Positions 36,201 to 43,900 of a stretch of 64,000 nt of DNA are shown here, one piece after another. Source of the DNA: Roseivirga sp. BDSF3-8 (GTDB lineage Bacteria > Bacteroidota > Bacteroidia > Cytophagales > Cyclobacteriaceae); the NCBI RefSeq assembly GCF_041449215.1, contig NZ_JBGNFV010000001.1:5287001-5351000 (forward strand). The letters run 5' to 3'. How positions within the stretch are numbered: position 1 is the first letter of the stretch; every line of letters starts with the position of its first letter. A program made the translations under genes and the position numbers. Under the pieces are notes generated by a model. It had not been told where the DNA came from, did no database searches, and saw nothing but the letters and a program-made list of their open reading frames with translations.

Positions 36201-37548
36201 ATTCCCCCATAAACCGGCGAAACCGGCCCGACTGATCATCTGCCATCAGGTTCAACCCTGCCCCCCACGTACCGGCCCATAGCTTGCCCTTCTGGTCGCG
36301 GTGGATTACGGTCACAAAGTTGCTGGAAAGTGAGGTAGTGTCCTCTGGCCGGAAGGTATAGTGCCGGTACTTGCCCGTGGCTTTCACATACTTATTAAGT
36401 CCGCCCCCGGCCGTTCCTATCCATATATTTCGATCATCTTCAAAAACCGAATTCACCGTACTATGGCTCAGGCTGTTAGGGTCAGTGATCTTATGCTCAA
36501 AATGCTCAAACGTGCTCTGATGGGTATTCAGCAGGTTCAGCCCTCCCCTCTCCGTGCCTATCCAGATGTTTTGGTCCCTGTCCAGTAGCAGGCAGTTTAC
36601 AAAGTTATTGTTCAGCCCCTGGTCACTGTAGTAGCTCTTAGTATAGTTGCGTAGCAGGCGGCCTTCACTGTCCATCACCCCAATACCCCCAAGTGTAGCT
36701 ACCAGTAATTGTCCGTTTTCGTTTTCTGCCAGGTCCATCACCGCACTATGTGGCAGCGTGGCAGGATCATTTTCATTATGAAAAAATTGGCTGAAAGTAC
36801 CGGTTGCCGACTCATACCGGTTGAGTCCCCATTCCGTCCCTATCCACATCGTACTATCACTTGCCTGGTGTAATGCCAGTACCTGGTTAGAGGACAAACC
36901 GCCGGGAGCACTTTCTATATAAGTGTATGCCCCGTTCCTGATGATGGTGATACCCTGGTCTGTACCTGCCCAGATACTGCCGTCATAAGCACCAGTAGCC
37001 GTATTCAGCACCTGGCCTTTTATTTTACCCCTGAGGGTTTCCGTCGCATACTGCTTCCGGCTCTTCCAGTGACCGCCGCTATCCAGAAATTCTATTACGT
37101 ACAGACGGCTGTCCGTAATCACCAGCGCAGTAGACCTGCTGAGCGGTTCTATCGCTTTTATCTTTCCTCCGATGCCCTCCTGTCCCGACACCAGCCCTGA
37201 GGCCTCTGCAAAACGCTGTTCATCATGCAGGTACACAAACAGGCCTTCGCGCGTACCAGCCCATATATTGCCGAAAGCATCTTCATACAAGGCATGTATG
37301 AAGTTATTGATCTGCGCATTCTCATTGTTATACACCTTAAACCCATAGCCGTCGTAGCGGCACAGACCGTTCCAGGTGCCCACCCATAAAAAGCCCTGCC
37401 TGTCCTGCAGGATACAGTCCACCATATTCTGCGAAAGGCCGTCTTCAATGGTCAGGTATTGAAACTTCATACTCCTGTTCTGCCCAAAAACGACTGCAGC
37501 AGTAAGCCAGAGGGCCATAACAGGAAGTATATAAGCGGATTTTTTCAT
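33217..37548 (-). CDS. Hybrid two-component system regulator (HTCS)
   Basis: A 1443-residue single-chain sensor and regulator in the inner membrane. Order of domains: signal peptide; two seven-bladed propellers with repeats such as SRGSLWVGTYGQGINKF (about 25-690); Y_Y_Y domain (about 730-790); one transmembrane helix (about 805-825); coiled coil; histidine kinase with phospho-acceptor His915 in NVSHEFRTPL, N-box LLSNAFKYTPEGG and G-boxes DSGIGIS and GSGVGLSLA; receiver with Asp1243 in IISDIMMPEMNG; and a C-terminal AraC-type helix-turn-helix (SEVAYASGYNDPKYFSRLFK). In Bacteroidota such proteins sense a periplasmic oligosaccharide and activate the adjacent SusCD locus, here presumably for arabinan fragments. 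Confidence 0.93.
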   Translation of the reverse strand: MKKSAYILPVMALWLTAAVVFGQNRSMKFQYLTIEDGLSQNMVDCILQDRQGFLWVGTWNGLCRYDGYGFKVYNNENAQINNFIHALYEDAFGNIWAGTREGLFVYLHDEQRFAEASGLVSGQEGIGGKIKAIEPLSRSTALVITDSRLYVIEFLDSGGHWKSRKQYATETLRGKIKGQVLNTATGAYDGSIWAGTDQGITIIRNGAYTYIESAPGGLSSNQVLALHQASDSTMWIGTEWGLNRYESATGTFSQFFHNENDPATLPHSAVMDLAENENGQLLVATLGGIGVMDSEGRLLRNYTKSYYSDQGLNNNFVNCLLLDRDQNIWIGTERGGLNLLNTHQSTFEHFEHKITDPNSLSHSTVNSVFEDDRNIWIGTAGGGLNKYVKATGKYRHYTFRPEDTTSLSSNFVTVIHRDQKGKLWAGTWGAGLNLMADDQSGRFRRFMGEYLPGPQSTFISSVAEDHTGNLWIGTLGGLIFYDTEGERFERKFNIGPDRISEVGTLLIDSEGNLWVGTRAGLYRVSHPASAKPEVAQYTHRQEASNSLSGNYVISLLQDSRGSLWVGTYGQGINKFNSESETFTNYTTRHGLGNNIVYAMEEDGEGNLWLSTDYGLSSFDPETSKFRNFYTSNGLLNNQYYWSASFKNARGKLYFGGMQGLDAFYPAWINEQTAQSEVVLTNIKLLNETVTPGRKYHGTEALGTSPMKAEELNLSYREKNFTIEFTTLDFQEPEMIRYAYILEGFEKDWHYVGSDRRFASYTNLKPGDYTFKVKASDPNGDFTQEARSLAIHIQPPFWDTTWFRILFVLLLAGMVLGYIRWRTYSLKRQKILLEKQVMERTEQINHQNEELSAQAAQLKTNNEELETKQALIRGQKDKLEQQNREILSQRDKLIALNKKVKLVSQLRMSFFTNVSHEFRTPLTLILGPLQKLIKDRKVNEEVLNTLNLINHNAQRLLHLINQIMDFRKVENGQMDLKVTSEDMNAFCYMIFEAFRSLAELKNIRYSYIERDLPDEVWFDKEKMEHVLYNLLSNAFKYTPEGGRISFEVQGLKKEEARLETGIKGENGIISLRVSDSGIGISEENLPLVFKRFYRVASEKTLEIGGSGVGLSLAEALIRSHHGEIFVESNVGQGSVFEVQFPCLKSAYTPSEIEHGSRKGPGIMEQIEFFKDELMGNAVKEHTVQPMAYTHRKGRSTVLIVEDNNDLRTFVASRLNEQYNILEAGNGRIGAELARKNDPDIIISDIMMPEMNGHELCTHLKQHLDTSHIPVILLTAKSSVEDQIEGLEIGADAYLPKPFNFDLLAATIQNLIDGRNKLRMQFASSSDADSVTSNSKDKKFLESAIDTVNENLQDPSFDVGVFVKKMGISRSLLHKKLTSLTNQSASEFINHLRMQKAKSLLEGNTLNISEVAYASGYNDPKYFSRLFKKHFGQSPKEFVEQKVRV

Positions 37549-37669
37549 ATGTTCTGCAGGACTATGGCGTCAATTACCACCCTCTATGGTAGCTTGGGCA
37601 ACAGCCATTCACTAGTTTTGTCCGGTTTTATCTATTTTGGTGAATTAGACGAAGATATTAAAAAATAAG

Positions 37670-37682
37670 TGTACTTTGTACA
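37670..37682. promoter_or_regulatory. Candidate AraR operator, TGTAC-TTT-GTACA
   Basis: The same 13-bp dyad with the same AATAAG left flank as the other two sites. It lies in the divergent region 121 bases upstream of the HTCS ATG and 79 bases upstream of araR, so it could control both, including autoregulation. Confidence 0.7.
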
Positions 37683-37761
37683 TTATTCAATACATAATGT
37701 AAGGCTTTTCACAAGCAATTGCAATCGTTTGAATAGGACTTGAAAAAAACATTAGCCCTTA

Positions 37762-38448
37762 ATGACGCAACCAAACTACAGTGAAGAAGCCAGAATGTTG
37801 GTAGCAGTTGACTGCACCATATTCGGCTTTGATGAAGAAGAATTAAAACTGCTCCTCGTAAAAAGAAGCTTTGAACCTGAAAAAGATAAATGGTCACTTA
37901 TGGGTGGCTTTTTAAGGGATCAGGAAACATCCGATGAGGCCGCAGAACGGGTCCTGCACGACCTCACTGGCCTTCAGCAGGTATTTATGGAACAGGTACA
38001 TACCTTTACAAAACCCGAGCGTGATCCGGGCGAGCGCACGGTATCCATTGCTTACTATGCCCTTATCAATATCAAGGACCATGACACCGAATTAAGCGAA
38101 CAGCACGACGCCCAGTGGTTTAGCCTCAAAGACCTGCCCCCTCTTATTTTTGACCACTCCCAGATGGTGCATAAAGCTATCCTCAAGCTCAGGCAGAAGA
38201 CCTCCACCCAACCCGTAGGCCGCGAACTCCTTCCCCAGAAGTTTACCATGCGCCAGCTCCAGCGTCTGTATGAAGCTATCTACGATGAGGAATTCGACAA
38301 GCGTAATTTCACCAAGCGCATCACCCTGACGAATATCCTCAAAAAACTTGATGAAAAAGACATGAGTTCCAGCCGCAAAGGCGCCTATTTATATGAATTC
38401 GACCTCGAAAAGGACGGCCATGCCCATAGCTATTCGTTTAATGTATGA
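37762..38448 (+). CDS. araR: Nudix-fold transcriptional regulator of arabinose use (AraR/NrtR type)
   Basis: A 228-residue protein: an N-terminal Nudix domain (about 10-140) and a C-terminal winged helix (about 150-225; MRQLQRLYEAIYDEEFDKR, then KRITLTNILKKLDE). The Nudix box at 49-71 is degenerate: the catalytic REUxEE core reads RVLHDL, with Glu replaced by Val and Leu, so hydrolysis is probably lost and the domain serves as a ligand sensor. This matches the Nudix-type AraR known from Bacteroides, which responds to arabinose. A TGTAC-N3-GTACA dyad is in its promoter and also ahead of araB and GH127. Gene symbol by homology and context. Confidence 0.85.
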   Translation: MTQPNYSEEARMLVAVDCTIFGFDEEELKLLLVKRSFEPEKDKWSLMGGFLRDQETSDEAAERVLHDLTGLQQVFMEQVHTFTKPERDPGERTVSIAYYALINIKDHDTELSEQHDAQWFSLKDLPPLIFDHSQMVHKAILKLRQKTSTQPVGRELLPQKFTMRQLQRLYEAIYDEEFDKRNFTKRITLTNILKKLDEKDMSSSRKGAYLYEFDLEKDGHAHSYSFNV

Positions 38449-38509
38449 GATAACCTGAAGACATTTATCTGGATTAGTACTATTTAACAAGCTTACCAAA
38501 CCCCTACTC

Positions 38510-39448
38510 ATGAACACCCGCCATACCCCCCTGCTACTTATTACCAGCATTCTCTTAGCCTTTACCCTCGGTACGTCATGCCAGAGCAGTGAAGCCAACC
38601 AGGAACAAAAGAAAGGCACTACCTACCACCTATATTTTGCAGGTGGCCAGTCTAACATGGAGGGATACGGCTACACACAGGATTTGCCAGAAGAGTATAG
38701 GGATCCTCAGCCAAATGTCATCATCTACAATGGCACTCCCCTGCCGGATGATAACGCGGTAAGCGGTAACGATAAATGGATGCCTCTGGCGCCGGGGCTT
38801 GGTGTAGGTTATAAGGCCACCAAAGATTCTGTACAGCTATCCGATCGTTTCGGTCCCGAGTTAAGCTTTGGTAAGCGCATGGCGGAACTGACCGGTGAGA
38901 ACATCGCCATTATCAAATACGCCAAAGGAGGCTCTTCTATTGCACTCGGTGGCTCACCCTGGGGCACCTGGGGCAAAGACTACCAGGACAGTACCACCAT
39001 TAACCAGTGGGACCATTTTGAAAACACCGTTCGCCTGGCCATGCAGCAAAAGGATCTCGATAATGATGGCATACAGGACACCCTCATCCCTTCCGGCATA
39101 ATCTGGATGCAGGGGGAAGCAGACGCCACCCGTGAAGCGGCCTCTGCTTCCTATTATGAAAACCTCTCTACGCTGATGAACCAGATCACGGCTGAGTTTG
39201 GCGTGGAGGAGCTACCCATTGTCCTGTGCCGCATAGAAGAATCAGGAAAGACCCCCGAAGACATACTCATGCCCCACATACAGGCTGTATACGATGCGCA
39301 GGAGAAGTTTGCTCAGGAGCACGCTCACGTGAGCCTCATACGGCTGGACCAGCCCGTTAACTTTCTGGAAGACAAGTGGCACTACGAAAGCCCCCACTAC
39401 ATCGAAATGGGTAATAAGTTCGCCAACGCCATGACTGAACTGCAGTAA
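38510..39448 (+). CDS. SGNH-type carbohydrate esterase lipoprotein (sialate O-acetylesterase-like)
   Basis: A 312-residue lipoprotein (signal MNTRHTPLLLITSILLAF, lipobox GTSCQSS). It carries the block I motif YFAGGQSNMEGYG with the nucleophile Ser, then SFGKRMAELTGENIAIIKYA, IIWMQGEADAT and, near the C-terminus, DKWHYESPHYIEMGNKFA with the catalytic His. This is the SASA/carbohydrate esterase 6-like family, which removes acetyl groups from sugars. It lies 60 bases after araR in the same direction and may clear acetyl groups from the plant polysaccharide degraded by this locus. Substrate unknown. Confidence 0.82.
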   Translation: MNTRHTPLLLITSILLAFTLGTSCQSSEANQEQKKGTTYHLYFAGGQSNMEGYGYTQDLPEEYRDPQPNVIIYNGTPLPDDNAVSGNDKWMPLAPGLGVGYKATKDSVQLSDRFGPELSFGKRMAELTGENIAIIKYAKGGSSIALGGSPWGTWGKDYQDSTTINQWDHFENTVRLAMQQKDLDNDGIQDTLIPSGIIWMQGEADATREAASASYYENLSTLMNQITAEFGVEELPIVLCRIEESGKTPEDILMPHIQAVYDAQEKFAQEHAHVSLIRLDQPVNFLEDKWHYESPHYIEMGNKFANAMTELQ

Positions 39449-39538
39449 CAGCCGGATGGATTAGGACTTGGGTACATATGGTCTGTCCTCCGGTATTCAG
39501 GCCAGAGCTGGCTAAAACTAACCTGACTTTACTCTATT

Positions 39539-39572
39539 AAAGACTTTAAGGTCTGTTACTGTTAAAGTCTTT
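39539..39572 (+). terminator. Perfect 11-bp hairpin after the esterase gene
   Basis: AAAGACTTTAA pairs with TTAAAGTCTTT around a 12-base loop, about 90 bases past the stop codon. No long T-run follows, so termination is likely but not certain. The rest of 39449-39762 shows nothing else. Confidence 0.6.
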
Positions 39573-39762
39573 GACTACCTTTTGGGTAATGGTAATATTG
39601 CCTCTTAAGAGCGTAGTACGGCAGCATATTTAATTAACAGCAAGCCTGTTGCTTCATATCCATTAGGGCTTCCCGCTATAAAACCCTACATTAATGCAAG
39701 AATTTCGATTTTTTAAAGCTTAATAGGCTTGTAGCTTAACACCTTATCAACCACTTCTTCTA

Positions 39763-39966
39763 CTAGTGGATTATAATCTGTAAGGTAACATTATACTTTC
39801 TTGCATTATAATTTTCTGGGTAGTAAAATAAATTAGCCTCTTTAGGATGAGGAACATTGTCGCTAAACAGTTTGTACATCTTATCCTGTTTCTCTTCTGT
39901 CTCCTCACAGTCATTCTTACTATCTCTCGTAAACAAATAAATTATTCTGAGGGGCACTGCGAACAT
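39763..39966 (-). CDS. Possible colicin/pyocin-type immunity protein
   Basis: A 67-residue frame that overlaps the end of the preceding beta-propeller gene by 47 bases. The segment ETEEKQDKMYKLFSDNVPHP, followed by LFYYPENYN, resembles the helix-II/III region and the HP...YYP motif of colicin/pyocin DNase immunity proteins. The C-terminus (NARKYNVTLQIIIH) is short for the family, so the frame may be truncated or shifted. It lies downstream of a large protein with a putative nuclease tip, exactly where immunity genes sit. Alternatively it is a chance frame. Confidence 0.45.
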   Translation of the reverse strand: MFAVPLRIIYLFTRDSKNDCEETEEKQDKMYKLFSDNVPHPKEANLFYYPENYNARKYNVTLQIIIH

Positions 39967-40945
39967 ACAGCCTATTATCGACGGGGATAGGATATTCTTC
40001 AGTACTCATTGTGTTACCTTCCGGCAACTGCTGTACTTCCTCTATCTTTAAAGTTTTTGTATTTAACACCCCAAACTTTCCTTTAATGGCGTGCTTAAAA
40101 TAGATATGGCTGTTTGATACATTAAATCGGTGTTCACAATTAATATCAACCCTCTCGAACTCTTTCTGTAAATCTGCTTCTTGCTCAATCTCTCCAGATT
40201 CAGCATTTAGCACTCTGTATTGACCATAAAACTCAATATTGTAAAGCTTACCGTTATGTAGCTCAAAATTGCTATAGCCCTGATGACGCCATTTTACCTT
40301 ACCAGTCTGCAAATCCAAGCCTACTAAATAGCGCTCATTCCTACTTAAATCGTCAATTTTGACAATTATGGTATTATCTGTATTATCTATCTGTTTATGA
40401 CCAACTTTTACAGGGACTCCTAAGTGCCTATCAATATAAAATTCCCAAACTGGATCTGACTCAAATGCCTTATATAAATTAATTTGTCCTTTTTTAACGG
40501 ATAAATAGTTATCTCTACCTGCGAGTTTATAAACGTTATTTATACCCAATGGAGGAGTAAATACATCTAATATCTTCTCGCTTTTCACATCGAAAAGAAC
40601 ATATACCTTTTTTTTATCTAAAGTTGCAATACATAAAAATTCATCCCTTGTTTTAAAGTATCCATCAAAGTGGAAAGTAGCTTCAAAGTGCTCTGACAAG
40701 GCATTTCCATTACCTAAGTTCAAAACCTCAGTCCGTTGCTCTTTCCCTGTTGTCGTTAAGTAAATTTTATCTCCTAATATTTGGTATGAATAATAGTCGT
40801 TTGCATGACTCCAAAGTTCACTAAAATCAGTAGAAGACAATTTTCTTATTGCACGTACTCCATTCTCTTCCTGTAAAAGGAATAGCCATAAATTTGACTC
40901 TAGACTAAACTTCAAAACCCCTGAAAATTCTTTAATTAGATTCAT
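39920..40945 (-). CDS. Beta-propeller-like protein downstream of a toxin-like gene
   Basis: A 341-residue protein without signal peptide or membrane segment, so probably cytoplasmic. It has repeated strand-rich units such as LVGLDLQTGKVKWRHQGY and YRVLNAESGEIEQEAD, as in PQQ/WD-type propellers. I recognise no exact family. It is AT-rich compared with the sugar genes and starts seven bases after the huge secreted protein whose C-terminus is also AT-rich. That position is the usual place of an immunity gene in polymorphic toxin loci, so immunity is a reasonable guess. No other function is suggested. Confidence 0.7.
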   Translation of the reverse strand: MNLIKEFSGVLKFSLESNLWLFLLQEENGVRAIRKLSSTDFSELWSHANDYYSYQILGDKIYLTTTGKEQRTEVLNLGNGNALSEHFEATFHFDGYFKTRDEFLCIATLDKKKVYVLFDVKSEKILDVFTPPLGINNVYKLAGRDNYLSVKKGQINLYKAFESDPVWEFYIDRHLGVPVKVGHKQIDNTDNTIIVKIDDLSRNERYLVGLDLQTGKVKWRHQGYSNFELHNGKLYNIEFYGQYRVLNAESGEIEQEADLQKEFERVDINCEHRFNVSNSHIYFKHAIKGKFGVLNTKTLKIEEVQQLPEGNTMSTEEYPIPVDNRLYVRSAPQNNLFVYER

Positions 40946-40952
40946 AGCTACC

Positions 40953-43900
40953 TCAATCTACCAGTTTAAAAATCTGTTCAAAATTATCTAGATCATCTAA
41001 ATAATCAATCAAACCATCTACTTTGTCCAAATCGTCCAATAAAGGATTATCAGTTATGCCTTTTAATTTTTCAAGATTCAACTTTGAAAGCTCCGTTCTA
41101 CCTGGTGTAGATGAAAATGCATTTATAACTTGGGTTTTCAGTTCAGACAGATTATTAAATCCGTTTCCATCAACACCTTTTTTGAAAAAATAAGCAAACT
41201 CACCTATATTTTTATTTGTCAAATACCCTGAAAACTGTTTTGAAAAAGAACTAAATCTATTGGCTGGTATAGATCGCCAGTTCTTAAATTCATTAAATAC
41301 ATTTTTAAAAACGCCCTTATCGGTAATTACGTCTACTATAATATCTCCAATATCATCTACTTGGCTGGGTATGGTAGATTCAAACTTCACTATTGTACCC
41401 AATTCATCAGCGTTATACTTTAATGTTTTCAAGACAAATGACCCTCCAGCCATTTTGCCACCACTCTCACTCAGTTCTTTTATAAACTCCTTTGCCCCTG
41501 GCTTATCAGAGAAGTTGACAAGAAAATGGTCAAGCTCGTCCATTAAGTCACCCATTCCAGACATTCTCTTCCCTACAATACTCGCGCTTTCACCATGAAG
41601 CTTGACGATTTGCTCAACCAATTCTTCTTTATTAGTAATATTTCGTTTCGCTGTGATTACAGGAAGAAAATCATCTAATTTAGTATTTTGTAATACTTTA
41701 TTGAGTTTAGTTAATACATCTGGATCAACTTTCAGGGCTGTTCTACCAGCATCATGCAATAACTTCCACGCCTCAACCACCCCCGGATCGGTATTCGCAA
41801 GATCGAAAAATTTCTCAGCAAATGCCGGGTTACTGGCCAGGTCGTCTTCAAGCTTCAGGTAGACAGCTTCGTCCCATCGGCTTACGGTGCTTAGTGCCTC
41901 CTCATGGAGCTGGCTCAGGAAGGGTAACTCACCGGGAAACCTTCTGCCACTGAGCGCTGCCTTGAGGGCGGCGGCCAGTTCTCTTTCTTCAAGACTCTGC
42001 AGTTCTGCGAAGGCTTCACGGCTGATCACGCCTTCGTCTGCATACTTCTGGCCCAGCTTGAGCAGAGCTCTCCTGCCCAGTTGTTCCCCGCCTTCTTCGA
42101 GTCCGTTTTTGGTGATGAGAACCACCAGGGCGGATACCGAGGCCTTGGCAATGACCACGCCCTCGGGACCAATGACCAGTACACCGACGGAGTAGCCGCC
42201 TGCCTGGACTACATCACCTCTGAACAGGGAATAGCCCAGCCCTACTCCATCAGCGATAAAGTCAAGTCCGAAGCATCCCAGCGCTACTGAAGCTCCGTCT
42301 ATGGAGTTATAGACGGTTTGGTCGTACTGCTTCAGTATATAGTCGGTCTTGTCGGTGAAAGCCCAGGCATCTTCCCAGTCTATGGTACTGAGATCTTCAT
42401 CGCTATAGGCCAGCCTCTCCCGCAGGTCATTGAACGCATCGCTGTAGATATAGGCCAGGCCGAAGGTGTGAGCTAGCTCAAGCCCCTCTATATTGGGGTG
42501 CTCAAAGGGCTGATCGAGGTGCTGTTCCCTTATTTTCAGGTCAAAATAGGCTGACTGGTAGGGAGTGAGGGTATTACGTTGTGAATGGGCCCGGATAAAG
42601 GCAAGCCTGGCTTCTGCATGGGTGACCTTCAGTACCCGCAGCCGTCTTTCTGTGGCCAGGGCCGCTTCCCGCTTACGGCTGGCGGGTAACTGGGGGTTGG
42701 ATAGAAAGCGGTTCAGGTCATCTTCGGCCTTTTCTACTTCGGCTTTCTGCTCTTCTAATAACTGCGCCAGGTCGTCTACGGAGCTCTGGTAGTAGAGGCG
42801 GATGGTTTTGTTAAAGGCCTGGCCGGAGACATCGTCTTTACGTATCTCAATGCATTCTACTGTATTGGAGGCATTGTAGATGGCCTTGTACAGGAGCATC
42901 TTCTTGGCGGTGTGGCGGAATACATCGACGACAAAGTCTTCCACCGGGCTGATGATGCCGGCCTGGAAGCTGGCCACCCGCTGGGTGTTTTTGTATTGCC
43001 CTTTCTTCAGCTGGCTGTGGTCAATCCGGATATTGTCGCCGTAGGCGAGGCCGGGCATGAAGAAGTACTCGCCCAGGTCGTTGCCGATCCCACTACACCG
43101 GACATAGGGGACGGTGATCAGTATGTCATCGGCGGTGAGGGAGGCTTCCTCAAAGACGGTCCGGGCTACCTGGTCCCATGAGGCCTGGCTCAAAGACAGG
43201 GTATTTACCTCAACCGGGGCGACATAGAACTTACGGCCCTCATTAAATGCTTCGTAGGTGAGGAGCTTATCGGCGAGGATGTGTCCCAGGAAGGCCTCAT
43301 CTTTTGCATGGGTGGGCTTTTGCGCATTGACACTGGCTAAAAGGGCATGGATGATTTCGCTAGTGTGGTGGATAGCGCCGGTTACGGGTTTCCCTAAATC
43401 GCGGGCTTTGTCTACGTAGTGGCTGGTATGGTCATCGAAGGCAAAGGTTTGCGCTTCAGAGGGGGTGACTTCGTTGCAGGCGCAGTCCCGGGTAAAGGGA
43501 ATGGTTTCTACAAGGCTGCCGGCCTGGTCCAGCACGTCTATGGCACGGCCTTCTTTATTGATCCTTACTCTGACGGCTTTATCTGAGCTTTCCGGCAGGG
43601 TGAGGTTTTCGGCTTTTATGGTACTCAGGCCTGTGGGGGTGATTTTCAGGCCAAAACCATAGGTGGTGTTCTTTTCTTCGGTTGAGGTGTAGACGTGGGT
43701 GTAGTCGTACGCTTCCGGCCTTAGGGCAAACACGGTGCCTCTGGTGGCTTGGGGTTCATCAGCGCTATAAGGGAAGAAGCCTGATACCTGCAGGCTGCCC
43801 CGGGTATCGAGTATGCGGCCGTCGGGCAGGTAGAAATGGGTATACCGGCTATTGAGTGTCCGGATGGCTTCTTCGTCTCCCAGGCAGATGCCTCCCGGTC

